Assembly: GCF_900188105.1 (NCBI RefSeq)
Contig: NZ_FZNP01000019.1
Location: 1 to 64,000, forward strand
Length of the DNA stretch: 64,000 nt
Source: Actinomadura mexicana
GTDB lineage: Bacteria; Actinomycetota; Actinomycetes; Streptosporangiales; Streptosporangiaceae
Direction of reading: 5' to 3'
In this document: piece after piece, positions 24,051 to 33,311 of the stretch
Position numbering within the stretch: the first letter of the stretch is position 1
Layout of the letters: each line of letters starts with the position of its first letter
Program-made: the position numbers and the translations under genes
Notes under the pieces: model-generated
Seen by the model: the letters and a program-made list of their open reading frames with translations, nothing else
What the model was told of the DNA's origin: nothing
The model's database searches: none

Positions 24051-27000
24051 CCGTGGCGAACGACGCGATCGCCGTCGTCGGCCTCGGATGCCGCCACCCC
24101 GACGCCTCCACGCCGGAGCAGCTGTGGGAGACGGTGCTGGCGCGGCGGCGCGCCTTCCGGCCGCTTCCGCGCGAGCGCCTCGACCTCGGCGACTACGGCG
24201 ACCCGGCAGGCGGTCCCGACACGACCGATCTGCGGTACGCGGCGGTCCTCGACGGCTGGTCCTTCGACCGGTCGCGCTACCGGGTGCCGGGACCGGCGTA
24301 CCGGGTGACCGACCTCGCGCACTGGCTCGCCCTGGACGTCGCCGGCGACACGCTGACCGCCGCCGGCTTCCCCGGGGGACGCGGGCTGGACCGGCGGCGC
24401 GCCGGGGTGATCCTCGGGAACACCCTGACGGGCGAGTTCAGCCGCGCCGCGCTCATGCGGCTGCGCTGGCCCTACGTCCGCAGGAACCTGGTGCCCGCTC
24501 TCGCCGCGCGCGGTTGGGAGGCCGCGGAACTGGACGGCCTGCTGCGGGAGGTCGAGGAGTCCTACAAGGAGCCGTTCGCCGAGCCCAACGACGAGAGCCT
24601 GGTCGGCGGGCTGGCCAACGCCATCGCGGGCCGGGTGTGCAACCACTTCGACTTCCGCGGCGCGGGGTACACGGTCGACGGCGCCTGCTCGTCGTCCCTG
24701 CTCGCCGTGATCACGGCCTGCACCTACCTGCGCGACGGCGACCTCGACTTCGCGCTCGCGGGCGGTGTCGACCTCAGCCTCGACCCGTTCGAGCTGGTCG
24801 GGTTCTCCCGGCTCGGCGCGCTGGCCGACTCGGCGATGAGGGTGTACGACGCCCGGCCGACCGGCTTCCTGCCCGGCGAGGGCTGCTCGATGGTCGCCCT
24901 GATGCGCGCAGGGGACGCCGTCGCCGCCGGGCAGCGGCCGATCGCCCTGATCAGGGGCTGGGGGATGTCCTCGGACGGGAACGGCGGGCTGACCCGGCCG
25001 GACGTCTCCGGGCAGCGGCTCGCTCTGGAGCGCGCCTACGCGCGTGCGGGCTTCGGACCGGAGACGGTGGCGCTGTTCGAGGGCCACGGCACCGGGACCG
25101 AGGTCGGCGACCGCACCGAACTGCACGCTCTCGCCGAGGTCCATGACGGACGGCGGAGGCCGCGACCGGCGGCGCTCGGATCCGTCAAGGCCAACATCGG
25201 GCACACGAAGGCGGCGGCCGGCGCCGCCGGGCTGATCAAAGCGGCGCTGGCGCTGGAGCGTCAGGTCATCCCGCCGACCACCGGCTGCGACGATCCCCAC
25301 CCGCTCCTGCGCGAGCCCGGCGCGCCCCTGCGCATCGTCCGCGAGGCCGAGCCCTGGCCGGACGCTCCGCTCCGGGCAGGGGTCAGCGCGATGGGATTCG
25401 GCGGCATCAACACCCACGTCGTCCTGGAGGCCGCGAGCGTCCGCCGCACCACGGCGCGGTTGGCGGCCCGGGACCGCCGGGCGGCGCGGGAGCCGCTCGA
25501 CTGCGAGGTCTTCGCCCTCTCCGCCGACACGGTCGCCGACCTCACCGCCGTCCTGGAGCGCGTGGCGGTGCGGGCGAGGACGATGTCGTTCGCCGAGCAC
25601 GCCGATCTGGCCGCCGGCCTCGGGGAGCGCGCGCACGGTGACGCGCCGGTGCGGGCGGCCATCGTCGCCCGCGACCCCGCCGAGCTCTCCGCGCGCGCGG
25701 AGAGGGCCGGCGGGCTCCTCGCCGGGCTCGGCGCACAGGGGTTCGCCGCCGGGCCCGGCATCTACGCCGGCCGTGGCGCTCCGGGCCGGGTCGGGCTGCT
25801 GTTCCCGGGGCAGGGCGCCCCGGTGCGGGACCGCGCCGGAGCCCTCGGCACGGTCTTCCCCGAGGCGGCGCAGTACTTCGAGGAAGGGCTCGCGTCGGAC
25901 CCGATCGACACCGCCGTCGCCCAGCCCGCCGTTTTTCTCGCCTCCACCGCGGCGCTGCGCTGGCTCGACCGGCTCGGGGTCACGGCGGCCGCGGCGGTCG
26001 GGCACAGCCTCGGCGAGATCACCGCCCTGAACTGGGCCGGCGCGCTGGGCCGCCAGGACGCCCTGCACCTGGTCACCAGGCGCGGCCGCATCATGGCCGA
26101 CACCTCCCAGGCGGGCACGGGGATGGCCTCCCTCGCCGCGCCGGCCGGCACGGTCACCGAGCTGATCGACGACGCCGACCTGGTGATCGCCGCCGACAAC
26201 GGCGCCGTCCAGGTCGTCGCCGGCCCCCTCACCGAGGTCGACCGCGTCGTGAAGAGGGCCCGCGCGAGGGGGATCACCGCCGGCAGGCTGAAAGTCAGCC
26301 ACGCCTTCCACTCCCCGGCGGTCGCCGCCGCCGAGCCGGTGCTCGCGCGCCACCTCGCCGGCCTGGCGGTGGCGGCGCCTCCCGGTCGCGTGTACTCCAC
26401 GATCACCGGCCGGGCGCTCACGGCCGCCGATGACATCCGCACGCTGCTCGCCCGGCAGCTCACCGCGCCCGTGCGGTTCCGCCAGGCGCTGGAACTCCTC
26501 GCCGCCGACTGCGACCTGCTCGTCGAGGCCGGCCCCGGCCACACCCTCATGGCGATGGCCCAGTCGATCACGGACGTGCCGGTCCGCGCGCTGGACGCGG
26601 GCGCCGGCTCGGCCGCCGCGCTCGGCGACGCCACCGCCGCGCTGTTCGCCGTCGGCGCCGTCTCCGATCTCACGGTGCTCTTCGCCGAACGCTTCCACCG
26701 CCCGTTCGACCTCTGGCGGGAGCCGGAGTTCCTCGCCAACCCCTGCGAGAGCGCCCCGGCCGACGGCCTCGGCCACCGGTCCGGCCGTTCCGCCGTGGCG
26801 GTGGCCGCGGAACCGGCCGCCACCGCCGATGCCACGGCGCCCACGGCGGCGACGCCGCCGGGGCCGGACTTCGACGTGCCCTCCGTGGTGCGCGGGCTCA
26901 TCGCCGACGCGCTGGAGCTTCCCCCCGACGTGATCGGCGACGGGGACCGGCTCCTCGGCGACCTCCATCTCAACTCGCTGCGCGTCGTCCAGCTCGCCGC

Positions 27001-29710
27001 CGAGGCCGCCGAGCGGACGCGGCGGGCTGTACCGGCCGCCCCGCCGCTCTTCGCCGAGGCCACGGTCGGCGCGTTCGTCCAGGCGATCGAGGAGCTGCCA
27101 GCCGCGGAAGGGGAGGCCGGTTCGCAGGGCCCGCCGGCGGGGGTCGGCGACTGGCATCGCGTACTGGTCGAATACGCCCGTCCGGTGGAGCTGGACGCCG
27201 AGCCCGGGTCCCGCGACTGGCGCGTCTTCGGCGGCGGACGGCTGCGCGGGCTCGTCGAGCCCGGCCTGACCACCCGCCCGGAGAGGGACGCGCGAACCGA
27301 CTCCCCGGGGGAAGCCCGCCCGGCGGTCGTGGCGTTCCTCCCCGAGAACCCGGACGACCGCGCGATCGAGGCGCTGCTCGAAGCCGCCCACCTCGCGGTG
27401 GACACCGATGCGCCCTTCACCGTCGTGGACTCGGGGGACACGGCGTCGGGCTTCGTGGGCACGATCGCCGCCGAGTACCCCTCCCTGCCGGTCCGCTGGG
27501 TCCGGGCCCTGGCGCCCGCCCCCGCGGACGCGGTCGGCGCCCTGCTCACGGGCTCATGGGAGGGTCATGCCGAGCTCGTCGTGGACGGGGAGGGCCGCAC
27601 CCGAATTCCCGCGTTCCGCGCCGCCGGCTCCGGCGCGCCGGCCGGACAGGTTCCGGAGGCGGCCGCGCCCCCGCTGTCCGCCGGGGAAGTGCTCGTGGTG
27701 ACCGGAGGCGGGAAGGGCATCGGCTTCGCGAGCGCGTTCTTCCTGGCGCGGCGCTGGGGGGTGCGGCTGGGACTGATCGGGCGTAGCGGGGCGGACACCG
27801 ACGCCGAGCTGCGCGCCAATCTCTCCCGGCTGGGGGAGGCCGGCGTCGACTTCTGGTACCAAACCGCGGACGTCACCGATCCGGAGTCGCTCCGCCACGG
27901 CGTCGCCGCGATCGTCGAGCGGCTCGGACCGGTCAGAGGAGTGATCCACGCCAGCGGCCTGAACCGCCCGGCGCGGTTCAGCGAGATCGGCGCCGCCTAC
28001 GCCGAGCACGCGGCGCCCAAGCACCACGGGCTCCGCGCGCTACTGGACGCCCTCGACGCGGAGGGGCTGCGGCTGCTCCTCACCTTCGGCTCCGTGATCG
28101 GCCGTTTCGGCCTTGCCGGGGAGGCGCACTACGCCCTGGCCAACGGCCGCATGCGGGAGCTGGTCCGGACCCTCGCCCGGGACCTGCCGGACTGCCGGGT
28201 CGCCAACCTCGACTGGACGGTCTGGTCGGGAGTCGGCATGGGCGAGCGCCTCAAGGTCCTCGACGACCTCGCCCGCGCCGGCGTGGCGCCGGTGCCCCCG
28301 GACCGGGGGACCGAGCTCCTCGCCCGGGCGGCCGAGGCGCGGCCGCCGTCGCACTCCATGGTGATCAGCGGGCGGCTGCCGCAGCTCGGCCGCGCCGGGG
28401 AGGCGGCCCCGGACGGGCACCGCTTCCTGCGGCGGGTGCGCGCGTGGACCCCGGGCGTCGAACTGGTGGCCGAGGCCGAGCTGAGCCTGGCCGACGACCC
28501 GTACCTCGACGACCACCGCATCGACGGTGTGGCCGTGCTGCCCGCGGTGTGCGTGCTCGAAGCGATGGCCCAGGCGGCGGCCGCGCTGACCGGCCGGCCC
28601 GTGATGGGGGTGGCGGACTCCCGCTTCGACCGCCCCGTGGTCGTCCCCGAGCACGGCACCCGTACCGTCCGGGTGTGCGCGCTCGCCCGCGAGGACGGGG
28701 ACGTGGACGTCGCGGTGCGCAGTGACGAGACGGGCTTCGCCGTCGACCACTTCACCGGGACCGTCACCCCGGCGGACGCGGAGCCTCCGGGGAACCCGGC
28801 CGGGACGGCGCGGGTACCGGCCCACACGGGTGACGACATGTACGGGCCGCTGTTCTTCCACGGCGGGCGCTTCCGCAGACTCCGCCGCTACGCCCACCTG
28901 GAGGCCACCGCGTGCACGGCCGTGCTGGACGGCGACCGGCCCTGGCGGTTCGGGGAGGGCCTTCCGGCGGACCTCCTGTTCGGGGACCCCGCCCGCAATG
29001 ACGCCTCGATCCACGTCCTCCAGGCGTGCGTGCCCCATCGGCGGCTGCTGCCGGTCGGGTGCGCGCGGTTCGCCGTCCACCGGAGCGCAGCCGAGGAGGG
29101 CGAACTGACGCTCGCCGCCGTCGAACGCGAGCACTCCGGCGCCGACCACACCTACGACGTGGTCGTGCGCGACGGCTCCGGCCGACCGGTCGTGAGCTGG
29201 ACCGGGCTCCGCCTTCGCGACGTCGGCCCGCTACCGGTCACGACCCTGCACCCGGTGCTCGTCGGGCCCTACCTGCAGCGCACCCTCACCGCCCTGCTCC
29301 CGGAGCGCGACATCCGGTTGGCCGTCGAGACCGGCGGGCCGGGCCACGACCCGCCCGCCGGCCGCCGCGCGAACGGCCGGCCCTGGGCCGTCATGGTGGA
29401 AGGGGAGCCGGTCGCCTGCGCGCGGACCTCCGATCCGGCGCCGGAACCCCCCGCGCACTGGACCGGTCTCGCCGACCGGCTCGGCCGCCTCGTCGGTGAG
29501 CCGGACCGGCACATCCGGACGCGCCTGCAGACGGTCGGCGCCTGCCTGGCCGGTCCGCCGGGCCCGCCCGGACTCGCCGTCCAAGGGGTCTACGAGAATG
29601 GATGGGTGGTCCTCCAGGCCGGGGGAGCCGACATCGTCTCCGTGGTCCTCTCCATCGAAGGCGAGGCCGGGCCGGTGGCGATGGCGATCCCCGTCAAGGG
29701 GGCCTCGTGA
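24047..29710 (+). CDS. pksE: Iterative enediyne polyketide synthase PKSE
   Basis: A 1,887-residue synthase that builds the linear polyene precursor from malonyl units. Order of domains: KS (about 1-450; DGACSSS with C214, EGHGTGTEVGD, KANIGHTKAAAG), AT (about 540-870; GHSLGE with S654), ACP (about 930-1010; DLHLNSLR with S977), KR (about 1210-1430; TGGGKGIGFASAF), DH (about 1450-1700; HRIDGVAVLP with H1490) and a C-terminal domain in the place of the integrated phosphopantetheinyl transferase, which has only weak PPTase motifs by eye. The size and order are those of PKSE enzymes and of no other PKS class. The GTG at 24047 overlaps unbU; the stop overlaps tebC. Confidence 0.97.
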   Translation: MTVANDAIAVVGLGCRHPDASTPEQLWETVLARRRAFRPLPRERLDLGDYGDPAGGPDTTDLRYAAVLDGWSFDRSRYRVPGPAYRVTDLAHWLALDVAGDTLTAAGFPGGRGLDRRRAGVILGNTLTGEFSRAALMRLRWPYVRRNLVPALAARGWEAAELDGLLREVEESYKEPFAEPNDESLVGGLANAIAGRVCNHFDFRGAGYTVDGACSSSLLAVITACTYLRDGDLDFALAGGVDLSLDPFELVGFSRLGALADSAMRVYDARPTGFLPGEGCSMVALMRAGDAVAAGQRPIALIRGWGMSSDGNGGLTRPDVSGQRLALERAYARAGFGPETVALFEGHGTGTEVGDRTELHALAEVHDGRRRPRPAALGSVKANIGHTKAAAGAAGLIKAALALERQVIPPTTGCDDPHPLLREPGAPLRIVREAEPWPDAPLRAGVSAMGFGGINTHVVLEAASVRRTTARLAARDRRAAREPLDCEVFALSADTVADLTAVLERVAVRARTMSFAEHADLAAGLGERAHGDAPVRAAIVARDPAELSARAERAGGLLAGLGAQGFAAGPGIYAGRGAPGRVGLLFPGQGAPVRDRAGALGTVFPEAAQYFEEGLASDPIDTAVAQPAVFLASTAALRWLDRLGVTAAAAVGHSLGEITALNWAGALGRQDALHLVTRRGRIMADTSQAGTGMASLAAPAGTVTELIDDADLVIAADNGAVQVVAGPLTEVDRVVKRARARGITAGRLKVSHAFHSPAVAAAEPVLARHLAGLAVAAPPGRVYSTITGRALTAADDIRTLLARQLTAPVRFRQALELLAADCDLLVEAGPGHTLMAMAQSITDVPVRALDAGAGSAAALGDATAALFAVGAVSDLTVLFAERFHRPFDLWREPEFLANPCESAPADGLGHRSGRSAVAVAAEPAATADATAPTAATPPGPDFDVPSVVRGLIADALELPPDVIGDGDRLLGDLHLNSLRVVQLAAEAAERTRRAVPAAPPLFAEATVGAFVQAIEELPAAEGEAGSQGPPAGVGDWHRVLVEYARPVELDAEPGSRDWRVFGGGRLRGLVEPGLTTRPERDARTDSPGEARPAVVAFLPENPDDRAIEALLEAAHLAVDTDAPFTVVDSGDTASGFVGTIAAEYPSLPVRWVRALAPAPADAVGALLTGSWEGHAELVVDGEGRTRIPAFRAAGSGAPAGQVPEAAAPPLSAGEVLVVTGGGKGIGFASAFFLARRWGVRLGLIGRSGADTDAELRANLSRLGEAGVDFWYQTADVTDPESLRHGVAAIVERLGPVRGVIHASGLNRPARFSEIGAAYAEHAAPKHHGLRALLDALDAEGLRLLLTFGSVIGRFGLAGEAHYALANGRMRELVRTLARDLPDCRVANLDWTVWSGVGMGERLKVLDDLARAGVAPVPPDRGTELLARAAEARPPSHSMVISGRLPQLGRAGEAAPDGHRFLRRVRAWTPGVELVAEAELSLADDPYLDDHRIDGVAVLPAVCVLEAMAQAAAALTGRPVMGVADSRFDRPVVVPEHGTRTVRVCALAREDGDVDVAVRSDETGFAVDHFTGTVTPADAEPPGNPAGTARVPAHTGDDMYGPLFFHGGRFRRLRRYAHLEATACTAVLDGDRPWRFGEGLPADLLFGDPARNDASIHVLQACVPHRRLLPVGCARFAVHRSAAEEGELTLAAVEREHSGADHTYDVVVRDGSGRPVVSWTGLRLRDVGPLPVTTLHPVLVGPYLQRTLTALLPERDIRLAVETGGPGHDPPAGRRANGRPWAVMVEGEPVACARTSDPAPEPPAHWTGLADRLGRLVGEPDRHIRTRLQTVGACLAGPPGPPGLAVQGVYENGWVVLQAGGADIVSVVLSIEGEAGPVAMAIPVKGAS

Positions 29711-30180
29711 AGGCGTACTTCGAATACCGGCACCTCGTGACGTTCGCCGATACCAATCTCGTGGGGAACGTCTATTTCACGAACTATCTGTCCTGGCAGG
29801 GCACGTGCCGGGAGAGGTTCCTCGGCGAGAAGGCGCCGAAGACCGTGGCGCGCCTGAACGACGACCTCGCGCTCGTCACCTCGTCATGCTCGTGCGAATT
29901 CTTCTCCGAGCTCTATGCGCTCGACACCGTTTCGGTGCGGATGTCCCTCGTCGGCATCGACTTCAACCAGATCACCATGGGTTTCGAGTACTACCGGACC
30001 ACCGACGGGCCTGCCCGGCTCGTGGCGCGCGGCGAGCAGACCGTCTCCTGCACGCTGCGGTCGGAGGCCGGCGGCCTGACGCCCGTCGAAGTCCCCGACG
30101 AGCTCCGGGCGGCCCTCGACGCCTACGCGCCCGACCCGCACGGAGCCCGCCGGCCGCGATCGGGGACGCCGCCGCGATGA
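29707..30180 (+). CDS. tebC: Enediyne thioesterase TEBC (E10)
   Basis: A 157-residue hot-dog thioesterase of the 4-hydroxybenzoyl-CoA type that releases the polyene from PKSE. The family segment FADTNLVGNVYFTNYLSWQG (residues 14-33) is intact, including the Asn-x-x-Gly region and Tyr used to place the thioester, and RARM-like SVRMSLVGIDFNQITMGFEYY follows. The GTG at 29707 overlaps the PKSE stop (GTGA). It completes the UNBL-UNBV-UNBU-PKSE-TEBC order. Confidence 0.95.
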   Translation: MKAYFEYRHLVTFADTNLVGNVYFTNYLSWQGTCRERFLGEKAPKTVARLNDDLALVTSSCSCEFFSELYALDTVSVRMSLVGIDFNQITMGFEYYRTTDGPARLVARGEQTVSCTLRSEAGGLTPVEVPDELRAALDAYAPDPHGARRPRSGTPPR

Positions 30181-30862
30181 GGTTCTCCGAACCCGCCGCG
30201 GGCCCGCGGGCCCGCGCGCCGGTCATCGGCATCGTCGGCTGCGGACGGATGGGCACGGCGCTCGCGGAGACCCTCGCGGCACAGCGGCGGCCGCTACTGC
30301 TGGCCAGCCGGGGCGGCGGTTCCGCGAGCGCCCTCGCCGAACGGCTGCCGGGCGCCCGCGCCGGCAGCCTGGAACGGGTGGCCCGCGAGGCCGACATCCT
30401 GGCCCTGGCCAGCCCCCTCGCCGCCATCCACGCCGAGATCGCCCCGCGCATCCGCGCCCACGTGGCCGGCAAGCCGGTCATCGACATGTCCAACCCGTGC
30501 GGCCACGACCTACTCGGCCACGGCTCCGCCGCCGAGCTGATCGCCTGCATGCTCCCCGGCGGCGCCGTGGTAAGGCGTTCAACTGCCTCTCCGCGCGCCA
30601 GCTCGCGGGCGCCGCGCACGACGGCGCCACGCTGACGGTCCCCATCGCCGGAAACGATCCCCGCGCGAAGGCGGCGGTCCGGTCGATCATCGAGCCCGCC
30701 GGACTCGACGTCGCCGACGCGGGCGACCTCCCCGGCAGCCGCTGGATCGAAGCCCTGGCGCGCCTGCTCATGCGCCTCGAAAGGCAGCCCGGGCTCGGCG
30801 ACGCCGTGGGCTTCCGGCTGCTTCGCCTCACCGCGTGCGAGGCCACCTGGACCAGGCCGTGA
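30177..30862 (+). pseudogene. NADPH-F420-type reductase, frameshifted
   Basis: The first half (IGIVGCGRMGTALAETLAAQ, then KPVIDMSNP and LIACMLPGGAVV) is the Rossmann domain of an F420/NADP oxidoreductase-like protein. At about 30570 the frame breaks: GTGGTAAGGCG lacks one base compared with the expected GTGGTNAAGGCG. The next frame then continues KAFNCLSARQLAGAAHDGAT, VPIAGNDPRAKAAV and ends at 30862, completing the family length. Either the gene is a recent pseudogene or the assembly has a one-base error. It overlaps tebC by ATGA, so it belonged to the cassette operon. Confidence 0.75.
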
Positions 30863-30899
30863 CCCCACGGCGGCGGATCAGCACCGGCGCGGGCGCCCT

Positions 30900-32123
30900 C
30901 TAGCCGACCGCGATCGGGAAGTGGTCGATGCCGCGGCCCACCCATGAGTCGCGGCGGACGGGCTCTCCGGCGAGCCGGATGCGAGGGAAGCGACGCAGCA
31001 GCCGGGGAAGCGCGATCCGCGCCTCCAGCCGCGACAGCGGCGCCCCGAGGCAGAAGTGGCCGCCGGCGCCGAAGGTGAGCGGCGCGGTGTAGGGGCGGTC
31101 CGGGTCGAAGCGGTCCGGCCGGCGGTAGCGGCGGGGGTCCCGGTTGCCGGCGGCCAGGATGGCGACCACCTTCGTGCCCGCCGGGATCGTCGTCCCCAGC
31201 AGCTCCACGTCGGCCCCGGCCCAGCGACTGGTCGCCTGCACGGGCGGCTCGAACCGCAGCACCTCCTCGGCGTAGGCCGAGGCGAAGCCGGGTTCGGCGC
31301 GGAGGCGGTCGGCGAGGCCCGGATGCTCGAAGGACAGGAGGAGCGCGTGCGCCATGAAGAAGTTCGTCGTCTCGAACCCGGCCGTCAGGAGCAGCATCAT
31401 GTTGCCGACCAGCTCGTCGCGGCCGAGCCCGCCTCCGTCGTCGTGCACCCGGACCAGGGAGCTGACGAGGTCCGCCTCGGGACGGCGGCGACGCCGCTCG
31501 ATCAGCTCGTCGAAGTACACCGCCAGGTCGTCCATGGCCGCGTCCGCCGGGGCGAGCCGGGAGGCGTTCGTGATCCCCTCCAGGGCGGTCGTCACGTCGG
31601 CCGCGATGGCCCGGAACCACGCCTGGTCGCGCTCGGGCACACCGAGCAGCCCGCTGATCACCGCGATCGGGAGCCGTGAGGCGAACTCGGCGATGAAGTC
31701 GACCGCCGTCCCGCCCGCGCCCGCCTCCGCCAGCGAGTCCAGGAGCCGGTCGGTGATCTGCTCGATCGCCGTCTCGTAGCCCGCCACCCGCCGGGGCGTG
31801 AACTCTCCCCGCAGCAGCCGCCGCAGCCGGGTGTGCGCGGGCGGATTGCTGTAGAGCGCGGAGTCGGTGTACGCGCGCAGCGAGGAGTGCGCCCGCCACT
31901 GCGGGTAGAAGAGGTCGAAGCTCTCCCCGTCCTGGACGCGCAGCCGCGGATCCCGGAGCACCCGGTCGCACTCGTCGTACCCGACGGCGGCCATCACCCC
32001 TGGTTTGATCTTCACCAGGTCGCCGTGCGCCCGTATCTCCTCGTACAGGGGATACGGATCCCGGAGTTCCCCGCCCACCAGCGCCGCGAGCGCCTCACGC
32101 GGCTGCATCGTCCCCGTGGCCAT
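30900..32123 (-). CDS. Cytochrome P450 A
   Basis: A 407-residue class I bacterial P450. The I-helix oxygen motif is AGFETT (248-253), the ExxR pair is EVLR (287-290) and the haem ligand is C358 in FGAGGHFCLGA. It needs ferredoxin partners, which are not in the window. It is third in a minus-strand run (CoA-transferase, O-methyltransferase, P450) driven from the element at 34984. Candidate substrates are the enediyne core or an aromatic side group awaiting hydroxylation before methylation by its operon partner. Confidence 0.93.
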   Translation of the reverse strand: MATGTMQPREALAALVGGELRDPYPLYEEIRAHGDLVKIKPGVMAAVGYDECDRVLRDPRLRVQDGESFDLFYPQWRAHSSLRAYTDSALYSNPPAHTRLRRLLRGEFTPRRVAGYETAIEQITDRLLDSLAEAGAGGTAVDFIAEFASRLPIAVISGLLGVPERDQAWFRAIAADVTTALEGITNASRLAPADAAMDDLAVYFDELIERRRRRPEADLVSSLVRVHDDGGGLGRDELVGNMMLLLTAGFETTNFFMAHALLLSFEHPGLADRLRAEPGFASAYAEEVLRFEPPVQATSRWAGADVELLGTTIPAGTKVVAILAAGNRDPRRYRRPDRFDPDRPYTAPLTFGAGGHFCLGAPLSRLEARIALPRLLRRFPRIRLAGEPVRRDSWVGRGIDHFPIAVG

Positions 32124-32209
32124 CGCCTCGTCCCTTCCGCGAGATTCCTCCTGGTCGCCGCTGCGCGGGAGTCCTCGGCCCGCCGCGGCCCGCCGCGCTG
32201 CGGCGGCGG

Positions 32210-33292
32210 TCACCTGCCGGGGTGGAGCTCGACGATCGAAACCGCTCCGGCGGGATGGACGGAGGCGACACCGAGCCCGGCCTCGGCGGCGAGCGCGGAC
32301 AGCTCCGCCAGCGACCGCACCTTGCCTCCGCAGTAGGCGAGCATCCGCAGGTCCAGCCCGGTCGGCCCGCCACCGTCCGCACTGACGTTCTCCACGACGA
32401 ACACCGAGCCGCCCGTGGCCGCGGCCTCCGCGCAGCGGGCCAGGATGGCGCGCGCCGGATCGTCGCCCCAGTTGTGGACGACCAGGGAGAGGACATAGCC
32501 CCCGGCCCCCGGCGGGAGCGGGCCGAACATGTCGCCGGTCTGGACCTCGGCGCGGTCGGCGACGCCCGCCGCGGCCAGCGCCTTTCGCGCCACGTCGGTG
32601 GCGGGGGGCCGCTCGACGAGTACGGCCCGGAGCCCCGGATGCGCGGTGAGCAGCGCGACCAGGAGCGTGCCGTCCCCGCCGCCGACGTCCACCACGCGGC
32701 CCAGCGACGACCAGTCGTACGCCGATGCGATCCGGCGCGCCCGGTCCATGCCGCCCGGGCGCAGCACGGCGCGGAAGGCGGCCTCGTGGCGGGGCTCGGC
32801 GGCCAGGTCGTCCCAGAAGGAGAGGCCGAAGCGCCGCGGGTAGGCGGGCTCGCCCGTGCGCACGCTGTGCAGCAGCTCGACGTAGCACAGCTCGGCCCGG
32901 CCGCCCTCCTCGATGTCGAGGCAGGCGCGCAGGCCGCCCGGGTGGCCGTCGCGCAGCGGCTCGCCCAGCGCGGTCAGACCGTACCGGCCGGAGTCGTCCA
33001 GGCTCAGCACCCCGCGCACCGCGAGGTAGCGCATCAGCCGGGCGAGCCCGTCGGTGTCGGCGCCGGTGGCCTCCGCCAGTTCGGGCGCGGTCCGCCGCCC
33101 GGACGCGATGTGGTCGGCGATGCGCAGCGTCGCGGCCACCCGCACCGCCATCGGGGTCGCGAGCTGGGCCAGCGCCCACAGCGCGGGGACGGCCTCGTCC
33201 GCCGCCGCCGACACGAGGCCGGCGTCGTGACGCGGTCGTGCGGGGTTCCCGGAGCGGCCGTCCGGCTCGTCAGGCTTGACCATGCGGTTCAT
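32210..33292 (-). CDS. Acetylserotonin/hydroxyneurosporene-type O-methyltransferase 1
   Basis: A 360-residue SAM O-methyltransferase with an N-terminal winged-helix dimerisation domain (LATPMAVRVAATLRIADHIASG), motif I VVDVGGGDGTLLVALL and the catalytic-base segment VVHNWGDDPA. It is full length for the family, and a ribosome site GGGGAG precedes the ATG at 33292. The relative at 61171-62175 shares the same architecture. Both are typical tailoring enzymes of phenols in polyketide pathways. In this operon it probably methylates a hydroxyl introduced by the P450. Confidence 0.9.
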   Translation of the reverse strand: MNRMVKPDEPDGRSGNPARPRHDAGLVSAAADEAVPALWALAQLATPMAVRVAATLRIADHIASGRRTAPELAEATGADTDGLARLMRYLAVRGVLSLDDSGRYGLTALGEPLRDGHPGGLRACLDIEEGGRAELCYVELLHSVRTGEPAYPRRFGLSFWDDLAAEPRHEAAFRAVLRPGGMDRARRIASAYDWSSLGRVVDVGGGDGTLLVALLTAHPGLRAVLVERPPATDVARKALAAAGVADRAEVQTGDMFGPLPPGAGGYVLSLVVHNWGDDPARAILARCAEAAATGGSVFVVENVSADGGGPTGLDLRMLAYCGGKVRSLAELSALAAEAGLGVASVHPAGAVSIVELHPGR

Positions 33293-33311
33293 CGATCTCC
33301 CCGGTGCGCGG

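Noticed and set aside
23765..27391. Minus-strand open frame of 1,208 codons opposite PKSE
   Set aside because: It mirrors the high-GC PKSE gene and gives a Gly/Arg/Ala/Asp-rich sequence without motifs; PKSE domains on the other strand are complete.
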